A stretch of 64,000 nucleotides of DNA, taken from assembly GCA_024449915.1 (NCBI GenBank), contig JAMZAV010000054.1, positions 682,001-746,000 of the forward strand, given 5' to 3'. The stretch's first letter is position 1. The number at the start of each line of letters is the position of its first letter. Below are positions 1 through 12,730 of the stretch, piece after piece. The position numbers and the translations under genes were made by a program. Below the pieces are notes generated by a model. The model made no database searches. It was not told where the DNA came from and worked only from the letters and a program-made list of their open reading frames with translations. Origin of the DNA: Sweltsa coloradensis. Lineage: Eukaryota; Arthropoda; Insecta; Plecoptera; Chloroperlidae.

Positions 1-3000
1 TTCAATCATGCATTTACGCCTATAGTTAAATGATAAATTATAATTATATTTTCCATAAACATATCAAGGGTATTATTTTTTTATATTAGTTAACTATTAC
101 TTGGTGCATCTAGCATTGAAAAAATCTTAGCTTTCAGCGTGCACGGTGGGTGACAAAGGGTCGAAATTTATTTAAACATAGGTCTATATTTAACTTATTT
201 CGACATTTCATTATTGGGTGGGAGTCGGTTATATAACTGGACATCAAGCCAGAGCATGCACACAAATCGCTCCCTCTTCACCTTCCCCTCAATTCGGTAC
301 TTCCAACAACAGCCCGCATTGTATGTGGAATGTATGTCATTTGGTTAGAAAGTAGAGCACAGGTGATCATGCCAATGTACTAACAAGCATGGGCCATGTA
401 ACATAACGAAAATATTGACATCTTGAACGACGATTTTCTTGTTGTTATTTTTTCTTCTTCTAATAATTAACTAAAATGTATTGCATCGTGACAGATTTAA
501 ATTTTAAATTTAGAAGTGAGATCAGGGTTTTTTCTGGAAACAAAATTCATATATTATCTATGTTGTCTAAAATGAATCTCTACACTTGGACCCGGTATTG
601 TCCCACTAAAAAATCTGCTGGCGCTCTTGTGTTTTTGCTACGCCTGAAAACAGACGAAAGTTCATTTTGATGAACGTATAGTTAGATAATTCATGCTTTT
701 TGTTAAATAATTAATCCTAGCCTTTGTCTGCATGGATGATATCTCGCAGTAGCGAGTTGATGTGATGTTTAGATAATTTAGAGGTCATATTTTTCATTAA
801 ATTCATAACCATCCAGAATTAAAGCACACAAAATGTACAAAACGATTTATTATTTACGACATTTGCTTACTAGTGTATTGTAACATCACTTGGACGAAAC
901 AACACAACGCCTGATCTTGTTTGTATGGTATTTACATAATTATTTCGTTATATTAATAAGCATATTTAATTTCCAAGGTGTATACAATTCTCGAAAACCA
1001 AATTCAAAAACGCATAAGGGAAGCTTTCCCGCTCAAATAAACCATCAACAAAATAAAAAATATACAAATAAGAATAACCCTAGGCTTTTGTTTTATTATA
1101 TCAATTATAACGTATCCATTACTGCAACATAGTTAACTAATTTATGTTTAGAAATATTTACACATGACACTGCGTTGAAATATTATTAAAAAATATTAAA
1201 TCAAAATGCAGACTAAAAATCAACAAACGTGTATGCTACAAAAAAAAAACAACCGGCATTAATAAAAATCATAACTGTGAGGGCCGGTGGAAGGGGGAGG
1301 GGAACCAAGATATCTTGTCTCAAAATGAAACTTTCTAAAATGAAACTACATTACCACAATATTAAGTGGAGCAATTTAATTAGTATTTAATTAATAAACC
1401 TTATCCTATTATCAGTCTGTTAGGGTGATAATAACGTAAAGCGATTCATTTAATGATCCAGAGGAATTTGGGAGGACCGTTCGATAGCTCCCATTGACGT
1501 CGAAGATATTAGAAACGTGACCGACAAACCTAGACGGATCATGATGAAAGAAAATTACTGACATGCAGAGCTCTGCTATTCGGATAAAGCCATGGGAAAA
1601 TAAAGTTAAGACATCAAATACGACAAATTAAGATTTATTAAAACAATCAACAGACACTGAATGTATTGTAGTTTGTATTGCAAATAATTTATAAAGATGA
1701 TATAATGTTAAATTACTTTATACTAAGGGATGGTCGAGAAAGCCGAAACAAATATTTTCTCTCTGCTTTAGGTTCAAAGTGAGGCAAGTGTACAATTTGT
1801 TTTCCGCTGCCATGCCAATACGAACTAAGCTTTTTGTCAAGGATTACTACCTTCATCTACGCTGCCTTTAAACAATCAACATTGAACAATCGTTTAGAAC
1901 AATCAGTAGATCATTCTACGTTATAAAACGACAAATCATTAATATGTAAGGTTTGAAATATCAAGCAATTATTGTGTAGAATAGAGATCGTACGTTTCAA
2001 TAAAAACTCTTATAAAACAAAAGATGTCCTCGATCCACACACGTAGCAATGATTTGGTTGTAGCTATTTTTATTATGAGACACGATAAACACCAGAACGG
2101 CACAACGTCTCTAAAATAAGTATTTTGAGTCAGTCAGCTCTGGAAATTTAAGTTAATTTCTTTGTTTGCTAAATTATAATGAAAATAGAAACACAATGAG
2201 CTTCAATGTGAAGGTTTCGAAGATTTATAATTCTTGTATTTGGGTTACAATTATTGAAACTAATATATGAAGTCGTTTTAAATGTTTTGTTTATTTTTAT
2301 TATTGTTTATTTATTTTTCAATGTCGATGAAAATCTAATTTTTCGAACGCTATTTTATTTCTGAATTGTATATTTAGCATTATGTAGTCATACATATGTT
2401 GTTATAAGTCAAGCTCGAGGTTGATTCTTGTAACATGAAACTTTGATTCTACATTACTCAGTTTGTAATGAAAATCTTGAAATATATGTTTACCTTGCAA
2501 GTAAAACGTTTAATAATTGAACAGATATTCATATCTTTATTCTGTGATATTTCTATGCTTGGGAATACATAACTTACTTACTGAAGATTCTCGAAATAAG
2601 GACGCTTTTTGCCCTTTGAATTGTTATGATAAACGGTAAATATAAACTTAGCAGAGAGTTTAAAGCTACATTTCACAAGAGATATGTAATTTGTGAAGTT
2701 AGATTTTATTGATATTATCTTCTTCAATAGTTTGTTAGGAGTATTTCAGATGGAAAACTCTATATTGCTCCCTGCAATTATAGTTCTCTTGTTAGGAAGT
2801 AGCTCGAGTCAGAGATGCACAGATGCCCTTCGTTTTACTGCACCGAAACGAGATGTATGTGTTCATTCGTAATCAGGAGTCGGATCTTCTCTCAAATTAG
2901 TTTTACAACATTTCTCAAATGGGGGAATATAATATTTACGAACAGAACAACATGGTCGAGTTACATCAGGGGTTATAGTTTTTATCCTTGATAAATGTAA

Positions 3001-5105
3001 TGTTATTTTTAAAGTTGTGGTACATTTTGTCAAAATAAACCATATTAACCGTTTTGCTGCCTTCAAATCTCCTTGTACATTGGTATCTTTACTCAAGAGC
3101 TGATAAAAAAAGAACATAACATACTATATTATAGACCTTTTACAACTAAGTATCCACATTATTATATAAATTTATAGTAAAATTAATATTAATGACATGT
3201 TTTTTAAATCATAAGCCCGCTTTAAGGACATGGTTATTGGTTCAAAGCAATTGTCATGAAAGTTTGCTCCGACTGGGATTGAATAAATAATCACAATATT
3301 GTTATTCGGTTTTTGATACAAGAAAATAATGTGCTAGGTAGCAGGTTAGTCAATTATTAAATTCGAGGATATCCGTCGTTCCGGTAACTACAAAATAAAC
3401 CCATACACTGCAATATGTGCATGATAGATCCTACCAATATTCTACCGCTGGATTTCCTTTTCGGAAATTTCGTCCCGAAACTCCATTTTGCAATTTCGTC
3501 CAGAGTGAATTCTCGCTTCGAAAGAGCTCAAACGTTACCGTGAAATTATAATTGGTGTGATCATAAAATCGGGATTGTCCTACTCGACTATTACAATACA
3601 TTGCGCGTGCATGCGGAATTTCATCAAGACCTTAATACAGCCGCCGAGAGGGACTCGCATTTCAATTTTCATGAGTAATATATACTTCTACCTTCGGAGT
3701 GACAGTGCCGGCCTAGCCATATCGCCTAACGAAGAAAAATTATAGCGGCTTGTCAAGCCCGCATGGCCCATTTTACGTGGGTTCGTCGAAATATTGTTTT
3801 ATCAAGTTATGTTGGTGATATTTCAAGTTGTGTCTCCAACCCAAACAATTCAACATCGACACGATATACGCACGCATTTTACTATTCATAATCTGTTATT
3901 GGCAACTTGATATATAAATAATAGAGATTACGTTAGATTAAAATCAGCGAAAACGTGTGGCAATGGTAAAGTTCAAAATGGAGTGTGTCGTTTAATAATG
4001 GGACTACGCTAAATTATCTGTCGAGTGTGTTTTTCGAGTTGAAGCGTGGATTCGACTGATAATGGCTGTTCTAAAGCAGGCTATACAATTACTTACATAT
4101 TCATCCATTCATTTTATGGCTGTATTCCAAATTTGTATAAAGCCAAACAATAAATAAACGCTATATCATGATTTTACCCTATAGTCAGAGTAAATCATTG
4201 TTTTTAACGTGAAAAATTTAATTTTTGCTGTGGACATTATTTTCTACTGGTATTATTTCATTTTAAAAACAAACATACATAATTTATATTAGTATTAAAA
4301 ACCTATTTAAAAAAATAACGATTGACACTTTTAACCGGCTTATAAATTACATAGTATTCGGGCATTGTAATGCTATTGATGTTCATTCACAACGTCCGGG
4401 ACATTATTATAGTACAAAGGGTTCCACTTATAAAATATTTAACCTAATTTCGAAATTAATAAAAAAATAGCACAGAATATAAATTTTGTTTATTATTTTT
4501 ATACAATGAATGAAATCAGTAATGCCATGATAATTCCAATTAGACAGCGAAGCCCATGTCAAGTAAAATGCACTAGATTGCTTTGGAAGTACGAGCTATC
4601 AGTCACTAACACACCGACCTGCCCGCACTGCTTGACATAATACTCAGTCGTATCCAGCTCTCGATTCCCGAAGATGAGAAGTTTGAAGTTGCGGCTACTC
4701 TAAACTAACTCGTTTATAGCTCTCTATACAACCCCTATTCGAAAAACTTTCCGGACTCGCCACGACTTCTCGACCTTCTCTTCAAACTAAACGCTACCAA
4801 AGAATCACATACTAAAAACTTTGCCCTTCTTTTACCTTTTTTATTTTAGATGCACCAAAGTTATATGAATCTTATTGTAAAAAAATAGCGTATTTCCTGG
4901 TTCTGACTATTTTAAAGAAAAGGATGGACTAGCAGCGCAAGTTTTGATTTCTAATACAGTGATATACTTTTAATGGGATTCGTATATTTTTGTTTTTATA
5001 TTCACCTAACATGATTACTCATATCAAGTTTTAAGCATCCCAAAACATAATTAAATCATCGCGCATCGATATAAGTTTAATAGTGCAATTACAATAACAT
5101 ACTTT
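1..5105. other. AT-rich stretch without recognisable genes
   Basis: No reading frame here looks like a gene: the longest are 60-84 codons, AT-rich, and none has recognisable domains. The only compositional exception is a G-rich patch near 1278-1305 (GGTGGAAGGGGGAGGGG core). I see no tRNA-like boxes, no tandem repeats and no convincing exon. Intron or intergenic DNA is the simplest reading. Confidence 0.6.
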
Positions 5106-5390
5106 TTTGGTGGAGGTGCCGGTCCAGACTTATTACTATTTTAAATATTATAACTTTTTGATATACCTTTAAGTTGGATTCGAGTTCGAGTTCGGTTGTG
5201 TTCGAAATTTTTGTGAAGTTCGAAGTTTGATTTTCAAAACTACGAAAGTTCGAGTTTGAAGTAAAAATAGTGGGTTCGCACGACCCTATTCACCTATTCA
5301 TATTTACCAAAGGATTTTTACACTCAGTTAATATAAAAATTGAAAATGCGTATTTAGTCTATCCACTCAGTTAATATAAATATTTTTGTT
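5106..5390. repeat. Short interspersed segment plus GTTCGA-rich low-complexity tract
   Basis: The block starts with TGGTGGAGGTGCCGG, which recurs at about 16944 followed by a similar AT-rich tail (a CCTTTAAGTT-like stretch). This suggests two degenerate copies of one dispersed repeat. From about 5175 to 5275 the sequence becomes GTTCGA/TTCGAG-rich low-complexity DNA. The string CACTCAGTTAATATAAA then occurs twice, at 5321 and 5364, as a 43-base-spaced direct repeat. No coding potential is visible. Confidence 0.4.
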
Positions 5391-5399
5391 ATCAATCAG

Positions 5400-7810
5400 T
5401 TGTAAGTGTGATTTTAGTAGAAGTCGCGTTTTATGTGAAAATGAAGTGTTGTTAAGGTGAAATCGATTACATTATTTTTTACAAAGCAGGAATTCTGTTT
5501 GTGATTCAATCTACTAGGATTGATTATAACATTGTCTCTAGATCGTTTAGGAACGATATTATAGCTTGCGTATGCATGCGTTTGGTTTAATTGCACATAA
5601 TATATTGTACATTGGTTCCTCAGTTAAGGACGAGTGATTTTCTTGTTTATGTAAATGATACGAGTATTCTTTGATAAGAAAGCACTTGTCCGTGTTTTTA
5701 CAGGCTTTAACGAGCCTGTCTTAGGTTTGTAACTTCGCTCTAAGAAGATATTTATTGATTTTCGATTCGGGAATTTAGTTGAATAGCTATATAGACAGGG
5801 ACTTACTGTTTGAAACAAAATGAATTGCTTATGATTTGAGTAACTTCATGTGAATTATAAAATATAAAGAATGCCATAAATGAACAGAATCGGCCAAGCC
5901 GAATTTGTGTTACATCTTATACTAGATTGTTCTTTCAAGTTACATTGTACTATCTGTTATGAGTTGTGTAGCATCTATCCTGCCAGTAGGAAATATAAAA
6001 CTGTATTTTGTTTTAGAATGAATGTTATTAGAGTTCTCTCAAAAGAATATCGATGTTAGTTTATTCAATATTTCAAAATATGAAAATGTTTTTACTGAAC
6101 AGAGGAATTGAACAGTGCATGGGATTGTATTGCACTATGGTGGAATTAAGTGACAACGTAACATGGAATACTAGCTGCCAGTGAAGTACACATAATTTAT
6201 TCAAACATTGCGGAGGTAAATGGAAATGGATGGATAACGTTTCACGATTTCACGTGTGCCCGTTTAACACGATGCCAAATAACTTAACAAATACTAATTA
6301 CTGATTTGATTTAAATCGGAATTTATATCAATCATGTGACAACATAGACCAATAGCAATTATAAATTAAACCTAAATTCATCTATATTTTAAACCTTAAA
6401 ACATCAATATTGAGTATTACAATTAGAATAATTCTATTAACATAATTATTATATTGTGATGCGACGTCACAAAAAAACATTCCGTTTAACATATCAGTCA
6501 TATCGTAAATTATGTTAATTACTCGATTCGTTTGGTCTGGAAACACTCCCGTAGGTGGTATTGTTAATATATAATTCAACACAAAAATTAAAAAATCCAT
6601 CCCGAATAGTTAATTAATTACTTTGCATAACAAACATAATTTTAAAACACAATAACTAGTTAGTTTAAATGAAAGATAAATTTAAAGCAGACTGATTGAA
6701 CGGAGAGCCACATTATTACTAGATAATTCTCATTACTTACATCAATGTTAAATATTTTTATCCATGTTAAAGATAAACATTTATTTGTACAAACACGAAA
6801 AGAAACCATTTTATTCATCATTTCATAAAACGAACTTAATATGACGATAAACGATGCTCTGATGGCACTGGAGACGTTGTTGGTCCACACAAACAAAAGA
6901 AAGTTCACTTTAGAAGACGGTACAGTCCTCTACAGGGCTTCGTCCCCGGGACACCAATGTACATCGACAATCAAGATGCAACCAACAATATGAGTAGCAA
7001 GCTATCTGCAATGCCTCTCAAATCAACTTGATTCTTCCCAATAATACGGAGATGTCTGAAACTTTACCATTAGGTCTAATCCCGACTCAAAGTCACGATA
7101 CTTTAACTTGATCAGCTTTATGATTTATACTGTTTTGTAGGTTTAAATTGATAATTTCGTTAATTCTTTTAATGTATACCTGTTTTTTATTTTTATTTAT
7201 TGTATTTATTGAAACTGTTTTCTGTATATAACCATACTGTTCGAATAAGTTAAAATCAATATCATTTCAAACCCTTTTTTATGTTTACTGTTTAGGCTCA
7301 CTATGTGTCAATATGATAGTTCCAATTGTTTGAATATTGTAATATTATTGTTTGCATAAATTTTTATAACAATGTGTTCTGTGAATAAAAGTTAAATTTT
7401 AGTTTTGATTGTGTAAATTAAAGATTAAGATCATTTATTTCGTTTCTGTTATCGCAGGGAATTTTACTCGAGCGTAAACAAAATGCCTGCTCTTTTTAAT
7501 TAAGCATACCGGCCCATCTAAGTGGAAGAGATGTACGTGTAAGACATGCGTATCGCACACTTGGACGAGATGTAGGTCATTACGCGTGCCTTATAAGTGA
7601 AACAAGTACCATTACAGAACTAGTAGCAAGGTGACACCAAGGTTGTCCCCAAGACTTTGACATGAATTGTTTTAGAAATAATTCGAGACCGAGCAACCAT
7701 TTATCATTTGTCACCGAATTATTTCTACTCCGTCTGTGGCACTGTGAGAAGGCCTTGCAAAAATGCAATGCCCATTTGAGCCTCGTACTAATTAATACTA
7801 ATACCATCTA
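5400..7810. other. AT-rich stretch, nothing recognised
   Basis: Reading frames are short (60-82 codons) and AT-rich on the minus strand. None has splice sites or motifs that would support an exon. No repeats stand out. Confidence 0.55.
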
Positions 7811-7812
7811 GC

Positions 7813-7815
<3 letters not shown>

Positions 7816-7889
<74 letters not shown>
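7816..7889. repeat. (TC)37 dinucleotide microsatellite
   Basis: An uninterrupted TC/GA tract of about 74 bases, bracketed on both sides by GCAAG (AGCAAG before, GCAAG after). It produces long arginine-glutamate frames on the minus strand, which are artefacts. A pure homopurine-homopyrimidine mirror tract of this length can in principle form H-DNA. Confidence 0.97.
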
Positions 7890-7892
<3 letters not shown>

Positions 7893-8019
7893 AGTGACGT
7901 GGTACACACACGACGGAAAGTTGTGACAGTTGACGCGTGGGTACAGACAAGGAAGAAACTTGTGACAGATGTGGTTGTGTTACAACGTGCCATTTGCCGG
8001 GGTACAGTCTCAAAACAAA

Positions 8020-8180
8020 TATGTCAACATTATGATACATGATATACAGATAGATGATACAGATAGATGGATTGATTGATTGATTGATTTATTCGAACAG
8101 TTAGAGTTTTACATTCACAGTAGCGATAAACAACATATGCAAATTGACAACAAATATGAATTAGATAGATAGATAAGAGT
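8020..8180. repeat. GATA/ATTG tetranucleotide patches
   Basis: Short runs of AGAT around 8050-8069, an ATTG run at 8071-8089, and TAGATAGATAGATA at 8162-8175. These are short simple-sequence patches, not a long array. Confidence 0.85.
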
Positions 8181-8272
8181 TATTAGTGAAAATTTCGTGA
8201 GGTTGAAATATTAAAATTAAATTGAAAAACGAATTTCGAAGATTAATTTTGTGTAAGAAATTATGAACAAAC

Positions 8273-8290
8273 TTTTTTTTTTTTTTTTTT
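8273..8290. repeat. T18 homopolymer
   Basis: Eighteen consecutive T. It could be the A-tail of a minus-strand retroposon, but no SINE-like body with an A or B box was recognised next to it. Confidence 0.9.
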
Positions 8291-8629
8291 AAGATTTCAG
8301 ATAAAATTGTTCATATAAAGGATACAAGATTAAACTCAGTTCTCTCAACACAGTATACTATTGTGATTCGAAGACATATTTGAAGATATGGCCCAAACAA
8401 CTGAAACGATCTCATACATCGTAACATGTAGTTGTAAAATCATATTATTACCTCACGGCGTCATTAAACGTGCCTTGGTACGTATTTCTGTAATCTTTCG
8501 AATTTTTTTGAGTCATCTATAGCCTCTCAGAAATCCGATATAGCAATCTTCAAGAACACGACTGTAAGAATATATTATTAACGATGCATATTCACCGCGG
8601 CTATATCCGGGCAAGGGCGTGTTCGGTTT

Positions 8630-8641
8630 GGGGGGGGGGGG
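8630..8641. repeat. G12 homopolymer in a GTTCGGTTTG context
   Basis: Twelve G in a row, followed by GAAGTGATAGGGGTGCAC. It is one of several G-runs followed by a GGGTGCA-like string in this window; see the separate finding on the G-rich patches. Confidence 0.9.
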
Positions 8642-8699
8642 AAGTGATAGGGGTGCACACGTGGTATATCCTTGTGTACATACGCTCTGGCAAGTGATT

Positions 8700-11340
8700 T
8701 TATTAGATATTAAAAAACCTCTTAAACTAGAAACGCTGTTTCGCATAATATTGTAAAATCTCGTTCGGATTTTATGTGTGAACATATTTTCAATGAAAAC
8801 AAACTGTCGAGTGACGCAAAGAAAGTATAATATTCTTCGCCAGTCTCTGAGTGTTTGTACTTGGTCGAACCTCGTACATAACTGTACTAGGGTAGTGACA
8901 TATTGATTCTTCCAGCTCGCGACTTAAGGATTACGTGATTAGTCATTCATTTAACACTGCTGATGACACTATGGTTATACTCACATTCTGACTACGGTTG
9001 GTTGACCGCGGCAGATCGACGTACTAATCAATTACAAGTTTGTAAACATAATATTACGAAGCCTGCAAGTTAATTGGTCATTAAAATCATGCATCAGTAA
9101 GGTAATAGTCGTGAGTAAGCAGTGGTGTATTGTCATTCGAAATCTGTCATGTTTACCTTCCAAGCCAATTACGATCACTGCAAGACATCTCCACTATAAA
9201 CAGTTCCAGCTTACACTCACATGTAATATTATATTCTCGTACTTTTCTCAGAGAAATCCTTTCAAATAATTCCAATCTACTTAACACACACTATTCCTGG
9301 TTTAGCTTATACCTATCTAGCCCCAACATCCACAAAATATATTATGTCTAGCCCCAGCTCTTTCCTCCATATCCATCAGCGTCTTAGTAACGCACGTTGC
9401 GCTTTTACTTTATGAGTATATGGGAATAAATCCTTCAATAGGAGGAGGCCACATGCATGTAGAGACTATAGTAGACGAGAATATTGTAGAATACATTAAA
9501 AAATGCGAGTTTTTCGATATAATTCCTACTACATCAAGGTAATATTTTGCTAAGTCCGTTAATAAGCTAATAAAAGGTAAGTATTACTTTAAATTTTCAT
9601 TCCATTGGTCTAATTCTTACCTGGTAATTTTTTTATAATTATAAAACTTGTATATGAAATTTCATGATTTTTTAAAAATTGGGTTATAAAGGTGAAATTA
9701 AAATTAATGGACTTACAAGGTGTATATAAATAGGCCTATCAACACTCAATTTTATAAAAATCCATTGGTATTGGACAAACTTATTTATAAAAAAGCAAAT
9801 AATAAATCTTTGAAGCGTTTCAAAAATGTATTTGACTGATGAATTATCTATAACACAAAGTGCCATGTACACCTGTACATATAGCTACTAATCTTCCCTA
9901 CACCATCGTAGTTAGTTTAGAATAGCAGAATCCGGATTGTAGTCAAACAATAATATTTGAACTGCTGATCGACACAGACCAAGCTTTACAATTGGGACGC
10001 AAACAATATCTAGCCTCATGGTTCTATAATCCCGTTTCCGTGCATTTTGGGGATGATCTGGTTTAAATCCTTCGGTTTTTCCTTCCTCTTCTTATCTAGT
10101 TTTCTTACCTATGCCTGCTATACTGTCAAGGAATACCCACATTCTTTAAGTATATACTGTCTAAGCACCATGTTAAGAAATCATAGGGATCATCACTTTA
10201 CCTAGTAGTAGCATTATTCAGACGGCGGTTACGTTTTCAATGATGCATTCCGATGAATTGATATTTTGAAGATATTATGTTCTTGATCGCTACAGGTTCG
10301 CTTTAACATTGTGGTTCCTTTCATAACTGATTGAAAAAAACATTAGCTTTATATGTATGTATGCTAATAGTATTCAGATATATCTGAATATTTTCTCAAA
10401 CCCACCCCTTGAACATATTTATCTTTAAAAAACATGGGTGAGATAGAAGAGCCTTAAACGTACGGGGCGTGATCCGAGGGTATGGGGGAGGAAATTCAAA
10501 CGGGTTATAGGGTGGGAAAACCAGAGTGGAAATAGAGAGAGACGTAGATTAAGAGACATGGTTGGAAACGAGTGAGTCTTTCACAAGTTGCAAGGAGCGC
10601 ATGCAGACAAGTTTTATTGATGATAATGCCTACCCATACCCCCCTCCCCACACCCAATCTCGTTTTATCTCAAGATAACTAATTTACATTTAGTCTATCG
10701 CTCCTGCACTTAGTTCAACGTAGAAAGGACACAGATTGGAAACGTGTTTAGGGCTTCTTAGTTGAATCAACTCCACGAATATTTCACAATCCCCTAAATC
10801 CCTTCGCGATCAACGTATTTCCCGAACATAAATCGTAATTTAAATGTACCATTGTGTGTGCTATTAAATTTGATTCACGATAGCGCGGATAAAATGTTAA
10901 GCTTCTTAGTTGGATTTGTGATAAAGATAAAGAGATAACTAGCGTAAAAGAATGTAAAAAACAATCCGTTTTTCATGCTTTTAGATTTGTCTGGCATCCG
11001 TGTTTAGTTAGGAAATATACCGACATCGGCTATGCGACCAAGAATGTTTATTAACTTTCTGGTGTTCGGAATCCATGAAAATATTTATACCATTTATATA
11101 CAGCTAAACTTGTCAAATACAAAATTCCAAATATTGTACAGGGACATGATTATTTACTTAGTGAGTAAACAAAGCAAATGACAGAAAATCTTCTTTGCAA
11201 GCAACTCAACACAATTCAATATAAAGCTTGATAATATTAATTCAGCAATAAAATAAGTAAAATTGTTCCCTAGAATATTTTGGAACAAGATTGTATAACT
11301 ACCAGTTTTTTTATTTATGGAGCAGAGCTTAATATATGCA
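8700..11340. other. AT-rich stretch, nothing recognised
   Basis: Only short spurious frames occur. A mild G-rich patch (GAGGGTATGGGGGAGG) lies at about 10477 and a C-rich one (CCCCCCTCCCCACACCC) at about 10640. No tandem repeat or RNA-gene signature was found. Confidence 0.5.
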
Positions 11341-11347
11341 CCACTTT

Positions 11348-11394
<47 letters not shown>

Positions 11395-11418
11395 GCTCGT
11401 CTGTCTGTCTCTGTCTGT
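11348..11418. repeat. (TCTG)n tetranucleotide array
   Basis: About twelve perfect TCTG units (11348-11395), then interrupted copies to about 11418 and a TCTG/TATG-flavoured decay zone to about 11660 with several ATGT runs. Reading frames across it (SVCLSVCLS... and its antisense) come from the microsatellite and are not genes. Confidence 0.95.
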
Positions 11419-12660
11419 ATGTGTCGCTGTTGTCCTGTTTACTGTTGTTGCTGTTTTGTGTTTCTGTCTGTCATGGTTGTGTGCTGGTTGTTGTCTAGTC
11501 TGTTTACCTGTCAAGTTTCTGTCACGTCTGTCCTGTCACGTCAACTTCATGATTTGAACGCTGTATGAAAATGTATGTATTATGTATGTCATGTTTATGT
11601 TATTATGTCATCGACGATTTGTCTGCAATGAAACTGTATGCTACCTGTATGTATGTATGTTTCAAAACATATAAATAATGTTTTGCTGATTCAACGAGCA
11701 ATAGTTTAACAGCGTGATGCCAATTGTACATCATACCTATCAATAAAATGGATATGTGGAAACGTTATAGGTGATCATTATTGCATATGTTTATTATCTC
11801 GGAATCAAACACATTTTGACCAGATTATGACGAACATTATTTCATATCAAACAAAATATTGTTGTGTCATAGACAAAATTAATAAATGTATCCGTATGTA
11901 ATAGTACAATTCAAAAAATGCTGTGAGAGAATGAAAGGTGGAATGTTGCATGCGTTAATATGATAGCTTAAAACAGATCTTCATGAAAACAATTAAAGCT
12001 TCATTGAGAATCGTTCCCTATTTTTGTCTTGTTTTCGTCGGCCTATAGTCATCATGATACTATGATTTGAAAATTTTCAATAAAAAGACAATTCTGGATT
12101 TTATCAAAGAAAATTCTGAATACTGTCACGTTCATAAAAATACATCAATCTTTGTTCATATAATATATAAGAGGAAATGATAAGATAAATTCTAAGAAAC
12201 GAATTGAAAATGCGTAAATATAAATAATTAGATAAGAGTTTCTAGGAGACAGTGGGTCATGAACGTCATCGTGACATTTAAACTTAGGGCCTACGACGAT
12301 GCCATGAAGTAGACAATTGGTGGTATTGACTTGTTTATGTCGTTGGGGAAATAAAATAATAAACTTTAATAAATAATTATTTTTTGTAGAGTTATTGACA
12401 AGATAATTAAAACAGCACAATTTGAAATCATTTCGATCCTATAATTTGGTCTTAACTAATTAAGGTAGATTGTAACCATATATTTTCCCTTTAAAGAAAT
12501 GAATTTATTCTTAATTAACATGGATTCGACATTTTCCCGCTTGGGTTATTTCCAGAGGTGCAGTGATTAATCAAATTTATGTCAAATGATTGTCGAAATG
12601 ACCTAGACGTTTCGATCGTAGTTTCTTGACATGTGCTAGGTGCTATTGGCACTGACGAGT

Positions 12661-12730
12661 GACGACTCTGATGGTGGGGTGGGAGGGGGGAGGGGGGGGT
12701 GGATTTGAGTGGTTGGGAGTGGGTGGCGGA
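12661..12730 (+). repeat. G-rich tract with G-quadruplex potential
   Basis: Runs of 4, 3, 6 and 8 G separated by one to three bases (GGGGTGGGAGGGGGGAGGGG core), then GGTTGGGAGTGGGTGG. More than four G-runs with short loops fits a G-quadruplex pattern, unusual in an AT-rich background. Confidence 0.75.

Noticed and set aside
6461..6472. CRE-like GCGACGTCACAA
   Set aside because: A single half-matching site in AT-rich DNA with no gene nearby; no reason to call it functional.
7798..8040. Arginine/glutamate-rich minus-strand frames
   Set aside because: Translation of the TC/GA microsatellite.
11280..11568. Cysteine/serine/valine-rich overlapping frames on both strands
   Set aside because: Translation of the TCTG array in all frames.
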